From assembly GCF_009908315.1 (NCBI RefSeq), contig NZ_JAAATW010000001.1:992001-1056000 (forward strand): a DNA stretch of 64,000 nt. Direction: 5' to 3'. Numbering within the stretch: the first letter of the stretch is position 1; every line of letters begins with the position of its first letter. Source of the stretch: Paragemmobacter ruber. GTDB lineage: Bacteria > Pseudomonadota > Alphaproteobacteria > Rhodobacterales > Rhodobacteraceae. The position numbers and the translations under genes were made by a program. Below, piece after piece: positions 1 to 8,712 of this stretch. The notes under the pieces are model-generated. The model saw only the letters and a program-made list of their open reading frames with translations. It was not told where the DNA came from and did no database searches.

Positions 1-434
1 ACTCGGGGGGCCGCCCGGTCGGCACGATGTTCGATCACCCGATCCGGCCAGACCTCGACCCGCGTCTCGATGCGCGCCTGCGGGCCACCGACCTGCGCCT
101 CGGCCCGCCGCCGCCGGTCCCACCGTTGGACCCCCCACACCAGAAGGGGCGGCAGCAGCAGGATGCAAATCGCCGCAGGCAATGTGTGCAGGCCCGGCAC
201 TGTCTCCAGCTTGCCCGACAGGGCCTGCAGGACCAAGAACCCCGCAAACAGCCCCGCCACCAGCGCCAGCCGCGCGCGCTTGCGATGGGCGGGCGCCACG
301 CGCTCCCACACGGCCGCGTCCTCCGCGCCCATGTCAAAGCGCAGCTCAAGCTCGGGCGCTGTGCCGGGCGCGCCACTGGGCGCGGGCGCCCGATCCCCCG
401 GGCGCATCGCAGGCTCCATCACGGCGGCGCTCAC
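1..434 (-). CDS. Two-helix membrane protein, partial (runs off the left edge)
   Basis: This frame is open from a GTG at 434 to the window edge, about 144 codons. It is the natural partner of the next gene because its GTG overlaps that gene's TGA (GTGA, 4-base overlap), which implies translational coupling. The visible protein has an acidic N-terminal 45 residues, two hydrophobic segments (about residues 54-72 and 84-101) separated by a short loop, and then a basic RRRR stretch followed by the start of a soluble domain. This layout resembles YcxB-type membrane proteins, but that family call is an inference from topology only. The C-terminus is missing. Function unknown. Confidence 0.6.
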   Translation of the reverse strand, partial: MSAAVMEPAMRPGDRAPAPSGAPGTAPELELRFDMGAEDAAVWERVAPAHRKRARLALVAGLFAGFLVLQALSGKLETVPGLHTLPAAICILLLPPLLVWGVQRWDRRRRAEAQVGGPQARIETRVEVWPDRVIEHRADRAAPR

Positions 435-1006
435 TTGACTTCGATCGAAACCTCTTCACGCTCCCCCATGCGGGGTTCGCGCGGCGGACGGCCGATCACT
501 TCGCGCAACTCGTCCAGTTCGATGAAGTTGTCTGCCTGCCGCCGCAATTCATCGGCAATCATTGGCGGCTGGCTGCGGATCGTGGACACGACCGACACCC
601 GCACCCCCTGCCGCTGCAGGCTTTCCACCAGCGGGCGAAAATCCCCGTCGCCCGAAAACAGCACGATGTGATCCACCCGCGGCGCAAGTTCCATGGCATC
701 GACCGTCAGTTCGATATCCATGTTCCCCTTCACCTTCCGCCGCCCCTGGCTGTCGGTGTATTCCTTGGCGGGCTTCGTCACCATGGTGAAGCCGTTGTAA
801 TTCAGCCAGTCCACCAAGGGGCGGATCGGCGAATAGTCGTCATTTTCCAGCAGCGCCGTGTAGTAGAAGGCCCGCAGCAACTTTCCCCGCCGCATGAACT
901 CCTGTCGCAACAGCTTGTAGTCAATATCGAACCCAAGCGCCTTGGCCGCTGCGTAAAGATTCGATCCATCTATGAACAGCGCAAGCCGTTCGTCCTTGTA
1001 AAACAT
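431..1006 (-). CDS. NYN domain protein (LabA/DUF88 family), putative ribonuclease
   Basis: A 191-residue single-domain protein. The N-terminal strand carries FIDGSN (residues 11-16, D13), followed by KGNMDIELTVD (D97, D103) and LFSGDGDF (D120, D122). These are the acidic, metal-binding positions of the PIN-like NYN nuclease fold, so all the expected catalytic carboxylates are present. The family is known for RNA cleavage or processing; the target here is unknown. The gene runs leftward, divergent from folK across about 138 bp, and overlaps the downstream membrane-protein gene by 4 bases, so the two are probably co-expressed. Confidence 0.85.
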   Translation of the reverse strand: MFYKDERLALFIDGSNLYAAAKALGFDIDYKLLRQEFMRRGKLLRAFYYTALLENDDYSPIRPLVDWLNYNGFTMVTKPAKEYTDSQGRRKVKGNMDIELTVDAMELAPRVDHIVLFSGDGDFRPLVESLQRQGVRVSVVSTIRSQPPMIADELRRQADNFIELDELREVIGRPPREPRMGEREEVSIEVK

Positions 1007-1144
1007 TATTGTTTCCCCTCAATACGTTCCCCAACGCGCTTCAAAAAGACCGGCAAGAATACAGCGGAAGCCGTGAAGAACTGTGACAAGCTACCAGCGC
1101 GGACGGAAACCATTCAAGTTCGGCTATACGAAAGGGTTACCGAT

Positions 1145-1741
1145 ATGCCCGGCACCGGCGACTGCATGCTCATCGCGCTGGGCGCAAATCTGCCCCATGA
1201 CGACCAGTCACCGCTGCAGACGCTGCGCCTTGCCCTTCGTGACCTCACCGATGCCTTCGGTACGCCCCAGACAAGCCGGATATATGAAACCCCCTGCTTT
1301 CCCGCAGGGGCCGGTCCCGATTATGTGAACGCCGCGATTGCCGCACCCCTGCCGGGCGACCTGACGCCCGATCAGGTGCTCGCCCGACTCCACGCGATCG
1401 AAGAACGCTATGGGCGCCGCCGCGAAACCCGCTGGGGGATGCGCACACTGGACCTTGACCTTGTCGCCTTTGGCACAGCCGTGCTGCCAGACCGCGCCAC
1501 ATGGCAACACTGGGCCGATCTGCCCGCCGATGACCAGCGCCGCCTTGCCCCCGACCAACTGATCCTGCCCCATCCCCGCCTGCAGGACAGGGCCTTCGTC
1601 CTTGTGCCGCTCTGCGATGTGGCGCCAAATTGGGTGCATCCCGTGACGGGCCGCAGCATCGCGCAGATGACCGCCGCCCTCCCCGCCGCCGACCGGGCCG
1701 AACCGCGCCCGCTGCCCGCTGGATTCAGCGCTTGTCAATAG
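1145..1741 (+). CDS. folK: 2-amino-4-hydroxy-6-hydroxymethyldihydropteridine pyrophosphokinase
   Basis: FolK transfers pyrophosphate from ATP to the pterin alcohol ahead of dihydropteroate synthase in folate synthesis. The 198-residue protein starts LIALGANLP, carries GRRRETRWGMRTLDLDL with the two catalytic aspartates of RTLDLDL, and ends with ILPHPRLQDRAFVLVPL, all family hallmarks. It is longer than the usual 160 or so residues because of an insertion before ILPHPR, which is common in alphaproteobacterial FolK. The reading frame is open far upstream to about 182, but that part is antisense to the NYN gene. ATG 1145 is chosen; ATG 1166 is an alternative that would begin directly at MLIALGAN. 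rpoZ follows 56 bp later. Confidence 0.93.
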   Translation: MPGTGDCMLIALGANLPHDDQSPLQTLRLALRDLTDAFGTPQTSRIYETPCFPAGAGPDYVNAAIAAPLPGDLTPDQVLARLHAIEERYGRRRETRWGMRTLDLDLVAFGTAVLPDRATWQHWADLPADDQRRLAPDQLILPHPRLQDRAFVLVPLCDVAPNWVHPVTGRSIAQMTAALPAADRAEPRPLPAGFSACQ

Positions 1742-1760
1742 CCGGTGATGCGACTATCTA
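1732..1760 (+). promoter_or_regulatory. Possible sigma-70 promoter for rpoZ-rel
   Basis: TTGTCA and TATCTA are separated by exactly 17 bases, the last codons of folK supplying the -35 element. The -35 is a good match and the -10 only moderate. It lies 38 bp ahead of the rpoZ start. Inference from sequence only. Confidence 0.3.
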
Positions 1761-1797
1761 GGCGCTTCCATGCCCCCCATCCGAACTGGAGCAGATC

Positions 1798-2151
1798 ATG
1801 GCCCGCGTGACGGTCGAAGATTGCGTTGACAAGGTGCCCAACCGTTTCGAACTGGTGATGCTCGCCGCCCATCGTGCGCGCGAAATCCAGTCCGGCTCGC
1901 CCATCTCCATCGACCGCGACAACGACAAGAACCCCGTCGTCGCCCTGCGCGAAATCGCCGAGGAAACCCAGTCGGCCGAGGTTCTGCGCGAACGCATGAT
2001 CGAATCCTACCAGACCCAGATCGAGGTGGACGAACCCGAAGAAGACCAGATGGCGCTTCTGATGTCGGGCGAGATTGACCGCCCGATGCAGGATGACATG
2101 TCGGAAGAAAAGCTCCTCCGCGCCCTGATGGAAGCTCAGGGCGATAACTGA
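1798..2151 (+). CDS. rpoZ: DNA-directed RNA polymerase omega subunit
   Basis: A 117-residue protein with the omega signature: an N-terminal MARVTVEDC block followed by [16 protein letters not shown] and [12 protein letters not shown]. Omega chaperones the beta-prime subunit and, in many bacteria, forms a ppGpp site on RNA polymerase. The acidic tail (DEPEEDQ, then a short helix) is typical of alphaproteobacterial omegas. GGAG lies 8 bases before the ATG. The (p)ppGpp synthetase/hydrolase gene follows after about 30 bp, the conserved rpoZ-spoT order, so sensor and signal maker share a transcript. Confidence 0.97.
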   Translation: MARVTVEDCVDKVPNRFELVMLAAHRAREIQSGSPISIDRDNDKNPVVALREIAEETQSAEVLRERMIESYQTQIEVDEPEEDQMALLMSGEIDRPMQDDMSEEKLLRALMEAQGDN

Positions 2152-2182
2152 TCCGGGCTGCGGCCCGTCCAGCGGGGCGGTG

Positions 2183-4300
2183 ATGATCGACGTCGAAGAC
2201 CTCATCGCCCTGGTTCGGAATTACAACCCGCGCACCAATGCCGACCTGATCCGCAAGGCATATGCCTACGGGTTCCAGATGCATGACGGCCAGTTCCGCA
2301 AATCCGGCGAACCCTACTTCACCCATCCCGTCGCCGTCGCCGCCATCCTCACCGAACAGCGGCTGGATGACGCCACGATCATCACCGCGCTTCTGCACGA
2401 CACGATCGAAGACACGCGCTCCACCTATACCGACATCGTCACCCTGTTCGGCTCCGAAGTGGCAGAACTGGTCGATGGCGTGACCAAACTCACCAACCTC
2501 CAACTCTCTTCGGCGCAAAGCCAGCAGGCGGAAAACTTCCGCAAGCTCTTCATGGCCATGTCGAAAGACCTGCGGGTGATCCTCGTCAAGCTGGCCGACC
2601 GTCTGCACAACATGCGGACGATCAAGAGCATGAAGCCCGAAAAGCAGGCCCAGAAGGCCCGCGAGACGATGGAAATCTTCGCCCCCCTTGCCGGTCGCAT
2701 GGGGATGCAATGGATGCGCGAAGAGCTTGAAGACCTCGCCTTCCGCGTCCTCAACCCCGAGGCGCGCAATTCCATCATCCGCCGCTTCATCACGCTCCAG
2801 CGCGAGGCGGGCGATGTCGTCCACAAGATCACCGCCGACATCCGCAACGAGTTGGAAAAGGTCCAGATCGAGGCCGATGTCTACGGCCGCGCCAAGAAAC
2901 CCTATTCCATCTGGCGCAAGATGCAGGAGAAAGACCTCGCCTTCTCGCGCCTGTCCGACATTTACGGCTTCCGCGTCATCTGCGGCTCGGTCGCCGATTG
3001 CTACCGCATCCTCGGCGTGATCCATCAACGCTGGCGCGCCGTGCCGGGCCGGTTCAAGGATTACATCAGCCAACCGAAATCGAACGGCTACCGCTCCATC
3101 CATACCACCGTGTCGGGCCGCGACGGCAAGCGGGTCGAAGTCCAGATCCGCACCCGCGAAATGCACGAAGTGGCCGAGGCGGGCGTCGCCGCGCACTGGT
3201 CCTATCGCGAAGGCGTGCGCGCCCAGAACCCCTTCGCCGTCGATCCGGCCAACTGGATCGCGCAGCTTACCGAACGCTTCGATGCCGAGGATCACGACGA
3301 ATTCCTCGAACATGTGAAGATGGAGATGTATTCCGATCAGGTGTTCTGCTTCACCCCCAAGGGTGACGTGGTGCAGCTGCCGCGCGGCGCCACGCCGCTC
3401 GACTACGCCTATGCGATCCACACCCGCATCGGCAATTCCTGCGTCTCGGCCAAGGTGGACGGCATCCGCGTCCCCCTTTGGACCCGCCTGAAAAACGGCC
3501 AGAGCGTCGAGATCATCACCGCCGAAGGCCAGCGCCCGCAGGCCAGCTGGATCGACATCGTGACCACCGGCCGCGCCAAGGCCGCCATCCGCAAATCCTT
3601 GCGCGAAGAGGACAAGGGCCGCTTCGTCAAGCTCGGTCAGGAACTTGCCCGCGCCGCCTTCGATCATGTGGGCAAGAAGGCCACCGACAAGGCCTTGCGC
3701 ACGGCGGCAAAGATGATGGGCCTGTCGGACGAAACCGATCTCCTCGCCCGTCTGGGCAGCGCCGAGATCACCGCCCGCCGCGTGGTCGAAACGCTCTACC
3801 CCGAACTTGCCCGCGCGCAGGATGACGTGGTCGATGCCGCCCGCCCGGTGGTCGGCCTGTCCGATGACCAATCCTTCCGCCGCGCCGGCTGCTGCCAGCC
3901 GGTGCCGGGCGAACGCATCGTCGGCATCACCTATCGCGGACAGGGCGTGATGGTCCACGCCATCGACTGCCCCGCGCTCGAGGAATTCGAAGAACAGCCC
4001 GGCCGCTGGGTCGATCTGCACTGGCATTCCGGCCGCCACGCCGCCGTCCACACCGTCAGCCTTGAAATCACCATTTCCAACGATGCGGGCGTGCTTGGCC
4101 GCATCTGCACCTTGATCGGCGAACAGAAGGCCAATATCTCGGACCTGAGGTTTACAGACCGCAAGCCGGACTATTATCGACTCATCGTCGATGTGGACCT
4201 TCGCGATGTCGAACATCTGCACATGGTCATGACCGCGCTGGAGGCCGAGACCGATGTCGCCCAGATTTCACGTCACCGCGATATGACGCGTAAGCCCTGA
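2183..4300 (+). CDS. rel: Bifunctional (p)ppGpp synthetase/hydrolase (Rel/SpoT)
   Basis: This is the stringent-response enzyme, about 705 residues. The HD hydrolase domain comes first (His near 48 in YFTHPV, HDTIED at 72-77, LADRLHNMRT around 138). The synthetase domain follows (DIYGFRV near 259, GYRSIHTT, and VEVQIRTREMHEVAEAG with the catalytic Glu near 319). RFKD at about 290-293 is the RXKD signature of bifunctional enzymes, not the EXDD of synthetase-only RelA. TGS (about 385-450) and a C-terminal ACT/RRM domain (about 630-700) complete the regulatory half. All key residues are intact. GTG 2180 directly precedes the chosen ATG. It is likely the only long Rel enzyme of the cell, as in other Alphaproteobacteria. 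Confidence 0.97.
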   Translation: MIDVEDLIALVRNYNPRTNADLIRKAYAYGFQMHDGQFRKSGEPYFTHPVAVAAILTEQRLDDATIITALLHDTIEDTRSTYTDIVTLFGSEVAELVDGVTKLTNLQLSSAQSQQAENFRKLFMAMSKDLRVILVKLADRLHNMRTIKSMKPEKQAQKARETMEIFAPLAGRMGMQWMREELEDLAFRVLNPEARNSIIRRFITLQREAGDVVHKITADIRNELEKVQIEADVYGRAKKPYSIWRKMQEKDLAFSRLSDIYGFRVICGSVADCYRILGVIHQRWRAVPGRFKDYISQPKSNGYRSIHTTVSGRDGKRVEVQIRTREMHEVAEAGVAAHWSYREGVRAQNPFAVDPANWIAQLTERFDAEDHDEFLEHVKMEMYSDQVFCFTPKGDVVQLPRGATPLDYAYAIHTRIGNSCVSAKVDGIRVPLWTRLKNGQSVEIITAEGQRPQASWIDIVTTGRAKAAIRKSLREEDKGRFVKLGQELARAAFDHVGKKATDKALRTAAKMMGLSDETDLLARLGSAEITARRVVETLYPELARAQDDVVDAARPVVGLSDDQSFRRAGCCQPVPGERIVGITYRGQGVMVHAIDCPALEEFEEQPGRWVDLHWHSGRHAAVHTVSLEITISNDAGVLGRICTLIGEQKANISDLRFTDRKPDYYRLIVDVDLRDVEHLHMVMTALEAETDVAQISRHRDMTRKP

Positions 4301-4321
4301 ACAGGCGCGGGGGATCTGGTT

Positions 4322-5029
4322 TTGGTATTCAAGCGGCGCAATCCTCGAACCCTCTGGGGATGGACCCGCGAGATGGTCTATCCCCAAGGCGGGTTTCGCC
4401 GCGCCACCCAATACGTCCTGCACCGCATGCGCCGCCTGCCCGACAGCCCGCACCGCATCGCCCGCGGGGTGTTCGCGGGGTCCATGGTGGGCTTTCTGCC
4501 CCTGCCGGGGATGCAGTTCCTCGCCGCATGGCTGGCCTGCAGGCTGGTCAAGGGCAATCTGCTGGCGGCCCTTCTGGCCACCTTCAACACCAACCCGATC
4601 ACCACCCCCTTCTTCGCCGTCCTCGCCATGACGCTGGGCCACTGGATGCTGGGCATCCAGAAACCCCTGTCGCCAGAATATATCGGCGAGGCCTTCGCCA
4701 ATGCGGGCAGCGATCTTTGGTTCAACGTCAAGGCGCTGTTCGGCCCCGCCCATACCCAATGGGACGGCCTCGCCCAGTTCTGGCACGAAATCTACCTGCC
4801 CTACTTCCTTGGCGCGCTCGGCCCGGGCCTGCTGCTGTCGGTGCTCTTCTACTACCTCACCATCCCACTGGTGACCGCCTATCAGAAGGCCCGCGCCGCC
4901 AAATCCAAGGAACGCAGCGAACGCCGCCGCAAATTGCGCGAGGCCATCGAAAATGCCGCAGCCCGGCTCAAGCATCTGGGCGAAGGCAGCCGTGGTCCGG
5001 GGGATGACGACGCCGCCGGTCCGACCTAA
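4322..5029 (+). CDS. DUF2062 family inner-membrane protein
   Basis: A 235-residue protein with a basic N-terminus ([22 protein letters not shown]), a hydrophobic core containing [11 protein letters not shown], the DUF2062 hallmark, and a second membrane region near residues 160-185. The tail is a charged helix ([16 protein letters not shown]). The start is TTG 4322, because the conserved VFKRR opening would be lost at the next in-frame ATG. Function is unknown; the gene sits 21 bp after rel and ahead of pdxJ, an order widely conserved in Rhodobacterales, so it is probably part of the same operon. Confidence 0.85.
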   Translation: MVFKRRNPRTLWGWTREMVYPQGGFRRATQYVLHRMRRLPDSPHRIARGVFAGSMVGFLPLPGMQFLAAWLACRLVKGNLLAALLATFNTNPITTPFFAVLAMTLGHWMLGIQKPLSPEYIGEAFANAGSDLWFNVKALFGPAHTQWDGLAQFWHEIYLPYFLGALGPGLLLSVLFYYLTIPLVTAYQKARAAKSKERSERRRKLREAIENAAARLKHLGEGSRGPGDDDAAGPT

Positions 5030-5082
5030 TCTCCACCGCGACATCTCTACCCCGACTCGGGCAACGGAAGGACAGGCGCGAC

Positions 5083-5841
5083 ATGAAACCTCAAGGGCGG
5101 CTCCGGCTGGGCGTGAACATCGACCACGTGGCCACCGTGCGCAACGCGCGCGGCAGCGCCTGGCCCGAACCGCTGCGCGCCGCCCTTCTGGCCGAGGCCG
5201 CGGGGGCAGACGGCATCACCGCGCATCTGCGCGAAGACCGCCGCCACATCCGCGACGCCGATATCGAGGCGCTGGTCGCGGGCATATCCATCCCGCTCAA
5301 CTTCGAATGTGCGGCCACGGCCGAAATGCAGGCCATCGCGCTGCGCCACAAACCCCATGCCGTCTGCCTCGTCCCGGAAAAGCGCGAAGAACGCACGACC
5401 GAGGGCGGGCTTGACGTGGCCGGCGATATCGACCGCCTGACCGATTACATCGCCCCCCTGCGCGAGGCCGGCGCCCGCGTGTCGATGTTCATCGGCCACG
5501 ACCCCCGCCAGATCGAAGCCTCCGCCCGCATCGGCGCGGCGGTGGTGGAACTCCATACCGGCCACTACTCCGAACTCCTCGCCGAAGGGCGCGAGGCCGA
5601 GGCGGCCGAGGAACTCGAAGGCCTGCGCCGGGGGGCAAAGCTCGCCCATTCGCTCGGGCTCGAGGTGCATGCCGGCCACGGCCTGACCTATGACAACGTG
5701 GCCCCCATCGCCGCTTTCCCCGAGGTGATGGAGCTGAACATCGGCCATTTCCTGATCGGCGAATCCATCTTCCGCGGCCTTGGCCCCGCGATCGAAGAGA
5801 TGCGCCGCCGCATGGACGCGGCGCGCGAGGCGCTGACGTGA
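5083..5841 (+). CDS. pdxJ: Pyridoxine 5'-phosphate synthase
   Basis: PdxJ condenses 3-amino-2-oxopropyl phosphate with 1-deoxyxylulose 5-phosphate in the final ring-forming step of vitamin B6 synthesis. The 252-residue TIM barrel shows [16 protein letters not shown] at the N-terminus, [14 protein letters not shown] with the active-site His48, GADGIT and HTGHYSE, and ends with the phosphate-binding [10 protein letters not shown]. Length matches the family. The gene is followed not by a close neighbour but by two strong hairpins before acpS. Confidence 0.97.
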   Translation: MKPQGRLRLGVNIDHVATVRNARGSAWPEPLRAALLAEAAGADGITAHLREDRRHIRDADIEALVAGISIPLNFECAATAEMQAIALRHKPHAVCLVPEKREERTTEGGLDVAGDIDRLTDYIAPLREAGARVSMFIGHDPRQIEASARIGAAVVELHTGHYSELLAEGREAEAAEELEGLRRGAKLAHSLGLEVHAGHGLTYDNVAPIAAFPEVMELNIGHFLIGESIFRGLGPAIEEMRRRMDAAREALT

Positions 5842-5857
5842 CCCCTGCATCCACCCC

Positions 5858-5942
5858 GGGGGCGTACGATTTTCCTTCGAAAAATCACGCCCCCGTGCCA
5901 CGCGTCGGCCCTGAATTTTCGAAGGAAATTCGTTGGGCCGAC
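5858..5942. repeat. Twin AT-core hairpins between pdxJ and acpS
   Basis: Two consecutive inverted repeats. The first (5858-5894) pairs GGGGGCGT with ACGCCCCC and has an AT-rich inner stem GATTTT/AAAATC around CTTC. The second (5904-5942) pairs GTCGGCCC with GGGCCGAC and GAATTT with AAATTC around TCGAAGG. Both hairpins place a TTCGAA-like turn at the apex. They fit a pdxJ terminator or a dispersed palindromic element; the right arm of the second is only 20 bp from the acpS start. Confidence 0.75.
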
Positions 5943-5962
5943 CTCGCTGTGGTCGTCGCGCC

Positions 5963-6388
5963 ATGATCCTCGGCATCGGCACAGATCTCGCCAATATCGA
6001 ACGGATCGAGGCGACGATCGCGCGCTTCGGTGACCGTTTCAAGGATCGCGTCTTCACCGAACGCGAACAGCGCAAGGCCGAAGGCCGCCCCCGCGCCATC
6101 GCCGCCACCTATGCCAAACGCTGGGCCGCCAAGGAGGCCTGTTCCAAGGCGCTCGGCACCGGCCTGCGCATGGGCATCAGCTGGAAGGACATGGCGGTGA
6201 CGAACCTCCGCTCCGGCCAGCCCGTGATGCACGTCACCGGCTGGGCGGCCGAACGCCTGCGCGAGATGACCCCCCCGGGACATGAGGCCGTGATCCACGT
6301 CACCCTGACCGACGATCACCCCTGGGCGCAGGCCTTTGTCGTGATCGAGGCACGCCCCCTCGGCGCGCCTTCCCCGCCCGGAACTTGA
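5963..6388 (+). CDS. acpS: Holo-[acyl-carrier-protein] synthase
   Basis: AcpS moves phosphopantetheine from CoA to apo-ACP. The 141-residue protein opens [16 protein letters not shown] (Mg-binding D8) and has [16 protein letters not shown], the second catalytic block with its Glu. Length is normal. The frame is open back to 5933, but those codons lie inside the right arm of the upstream hairpin and before the conserved MILGIG start, so ATG 5963 is used. Gene order pdxJ-acpS-lepB-rnc is conserved in Proteobacteria. Confidence 0.95.
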   Translation: MILGIGTDLANIERIEATIARFGDRFKDRVFTEREQRKAEGRPRAIAATYAKRWAAKEACSKALGTGLRMGISWKDMAVTNLRSGQPVMHVTGWAAERLREMTPPGHEAVIHVTLTDDHPWAQAFVVIEARPLGAPSPPGT

Positions 6389-6454
6389 CTCCCCCGCGCC
6401 CAGCGCGCAATGAACCCCGATCCGCACGGACGGACCCCAAGCAGAGTGGACGAC

Positions 6455-7246
6455 ATGGCAGGCAGCAAGGCGAAAAGCGAAAGCGGCATCTTGGAAACGA
6501 TCAAGACCGTGCTCTGGGCGCTGGTGATTGCCGGCGTCTTCCGCACCCTGTTCTTCCAGCCCTTCTGGATTCCCTCGGGCTCGATGAAGGACACGCTGCT
6601 GATCGGGGATTTCCTCTTCGTCAACAAGATGGCCTACGGCTATTCCCGCTTTTCCTGCCCCTTCGCCGCCTGCCCGATCTCGGGCCGCCTGCTCGGATCG
6701 GAACCCGAACGCGGCGATGTCGTGGTCTTCCGCCACCCGGTCAACGGCAGCGATTTCATCAAGCGCCTGATCGGTCTGCCGGGGGACACCGTGCAGATGC
6801 GTGACGGCATCCTCTACCTGAACGGCGAGATGGTGCCGCAAACCCCTGCCGGCACCTTCGAGGAAATCTACGAAAAGCAAGGCCCCATGGGCCAGCTGCC
6901 CCGCTGCGAGAACGGCCCCGTGGGCGAAGGCGGGATCTGCACCTCGTCCCGCTCCACCGAAACCTTGCCGGGCGGGCGCACCCACAACGTGCTCAACATC
7001 GAAGACGGCGGCTTTGCGGACAACACCGATGTCTTCACCGTGCCTGCGGGCCACTATTTCTTCATGGGCGACAACCGCGACAATTCGCAGGACAGCCGCT
7101 TCGGTCAGGCCGTGGGCGGCGTAGGCTTCGTGCCGGCCGAATACCTGATCGGGCGCGCCGACCGGATCATGTTCTCGTCCGCGGGCCGCTCCATGCTGTT
7201 CTTCTGGACATGGCGCAGTGACCGTTTCTTCAAGGCTGTCGAATGA
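6455..7246 (+). CDS. lepB: Signal peptidase I
   Basis: LepB cleaves signal peptides on the outer face of the inner membrane. The 263-residue form starting at 6455 has one N-terminal membrane helix (about 12-30), then IPSGSMKDTLLIGD with the catalytic Ser43, SDFIKRLIGLPGD with the general base Lys103, and GDNRDNSQDSR near the C-terminus (box E). An upstream in-frame ATG at 6410 would add 15 polar residues; the later start is preferred because the protein then begins just before the membrane anchor. It precedes rnc, as in many bacteria. Confidence 0.95.
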   Translation: MAGSKAKSESGILETIKTVLWALVIAGVFRTLFFQPFWIPSGSMKDTLLIGDFLFVNKMAYGYSRFSCPFAACPISGRLLGSEPERGDVVVFRHPVNGSDFIKRLIGLPGDTVQMRDGILYLNGEMVPQTPAGTFEEIYEKQGPMGQLPRCENGPVGEGGICTSSRSTETLPGGRTHNVLNIEDGGFADNTDVFTVPAGHYFFMGDNRDNSQDSRFGQAVGGVGFVPAEYLIGRADRIMFSSAGRSMLFFWTWRSDRFFKAVE

Positions 7247-7276
7247 GCGGGGCCATCAGATGAACGAGGCGGGTGC

Positions 7277-7987
7277 GTGAACGGCCAGCGCGTCAAGCTG
7301 GCGGCAGACCTTGCCGCCTTCGCCACCCGCATCGGGCATGATTTCAGCCGCCCCGAACTTCTGGTGCGGGCGGTGACGCATGCCTCCATCGCGTCGCAAT
7401 CCCGCCCGTCGAACGAGCGGCTGGAATTTCTGGGCGACCGGGTCCTCGGTCTGTCCATCGCCACCGCGCTGTTTCAGGCCGATGGTCAGGCCACTGAGGG
7501 CACCCTCGCCCCGCGCTTCAACGCGCTGGTGCGGCAGGAAACCTGTGCCGATGTCGCCCGCGAGGCGGGCCTGGGCGAGGTGCTGAAGCTCGGCCGGTCC
7601 GAGATGATGTCAGGCGGTCGCCGCAAGGAGGCGCTGCTCGGCGATGCGATGGAAGCGGTGATCGCCGCGATCTACCTCGATGCCGGGTTCGAAGCCGCCC
7701 GCGACACGGTGCTGCGCCTCTGGGGCCCGCGCATCGCCGCGGCTGCCGTGGCCGAAACCCGCGACGCGAAATCCAGCCTGCAGGAATGGGCGCAGGCACG
7801 CGGCCTGCCGCCGCCGACCTATACCGAAACCGGCCGCGAAGGCCCCGACCATCAGCCCGTCTTCACCGTCGAGGCGCGGCTAGACACTGGCGAAACCGCC
7901 ACAGGGCAGGCCAGCGGCAAACGGGCCGCAGAACAGGCGGCAGCGCGGGCGCTCCTAGAGCAGGTGCAGCGGGCGGAAGGAGCCTAA
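7277..7987 (+). CDS. rnc: Ribonuclease III
   Basis: RNase III cuts double-stranded RNA, including rRNA precursors. The 236-residue protein carries the signature [14 protein letters not shown] (46-59, with E50 and D54) and [16 protein letters not shown] (D123, E126), then a C-terminal double-stranded RNA-binding domain (about 160-230) ending [15 protein letters not shown]. Start is GTG 7277 behind GAGGCGGG. Its 3' end overlaps the convergent nuclease gene by 4 bases. Era normally follows directly in this operon, but here it is displaced by 725 bp. Confidence 0.96.
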   Translation: MNGQRVKLAADLAAFATRIGHDFSRPELLVRAVTHASIASQSRPSNERLEFLGDRVLGLSIATALFQADGQATEGTLAPRFNALVRQETCADVAREAGLGEVLKLGRSEMMSGGRRKEALLGDAMEAVIAAIYLDAGFEAARDTVLRLWGPRIAAAAVAETRDAKSSLQEWAQARGLPPPTYTETGREGPDHQPVFTVEARLDTGETATGQASGKRAAEQAAARALLEQVQRAEGA

Positions 7988-8568
7988 TCCCCCCCTCGAT
8001 CAACTACCATCCGGCCCTTCTGACGCGCGTTCGCCCGCCACAGTTTGCGGCGCGCGTCTTCTGTCTCCAGATGTCGATAACGCCCACCCGAGTATTTCGG
8101 CCAATCTAGAGCTAGCCCTGCCTTTACCATTTCCTCCGCAAGATCCCGCCCGTCTGGCAGACGACAGATCGCAACTGTTCGCTCATGTGATACGGATCCA
8201 TCAGCTATCGCCGTGATAACCTGCCCTTTACACAGAGCATGCAGGGCCCATTTCGCCCTCTGCCCCAAAGGATGATCCAGTTCCGGTGCGTCGATGCCGG
8301 AAAGCCGAATGTGGATCTTGTCAATCACGATCGTATCGCCGTCCACCACCCAGCAGCGCCCTCGAATGACACGCTGCTCCGCATAAGGGGCAGGTGGCGG
8401 CGGGACGGATCGCGCAATCGGCGATACCGAAGCTGCCGGAGAGAAGGGCGCACGCGATGCCTGCTCGAGAGGACGAAACCTCGGAAGGATCTCGACCTCA
8501 GGCGTAGTCAAGGTTTTGGGATGCTGTGGAGCGAAGAGGCTGCGGAAAAGGGATCGAAACAGTCGCAT
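7984..8568 (-). CDS. Thermonuclease (SNase-like) family protein, inserted between rnc and era
   Basis: A 194-residue protein whose second half is a staphylococcal-nuclease-like domain: [23 protein letters not shown] holds D76, D78, R88, D93 and E96, and R130 in SHERTV fits the second catalytic arginine. The N-terminal 60 residues are a basic, proline-rich linker after a short hydrophobic start, which could be an anchor or export signal. The gene faces the opposite way to rnc and era and is visibly poorer in GC than its neighbours, which suggests a later arrival. Substrate unknown; family members cut DNA or RNA non-specifically. Confidence 0.85.
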   Translation of the reverse strand: MRLFRSLFRSLFAPQHPKTLTTPEVEILPRFRPLEQASRAPFSPAASVSPIARSVPPPPAPYAEQRVIRGRCWVVDGDTIVIDKIHIRLSGIDAPELDHPLGQRAKWALHALCKGQVITAIADGSVSHERTVAICRLPDGRDLAEEMVKAGLALDWPKYSGGRYRHLETEDARRKLWRANARQKGRMVVDRGGD

Positions 8569-8712
8569 CTAAAAATTCTCGGTGAGTCGTGTCGGATGCA
8601 AGTCGTCCCGCTGACTGTGACCTGAGCATGGCATTTCCTTGTGGCCTGATAAATCTGGCGCCTTTCCCGAGTTTCCAGTAAGCGAAAGGACGCAGCGAAA
8701 TGAGGACATTTG

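Noticed and set aside
35-376. 113-codon minus-strand ORF at the left edge
   Set aside because: Trp/Arg/Cys-rich; the neighbouring frame starting at GTG 434 overlaps the NYN stop and has sensible membrane helices.
1796-4222. Long open frame antisense to rpoZ and rel (about 808 codons)
   Set aside because: Runs opposite two certain genes; high GC leaves antisense frames open. No domain seen.
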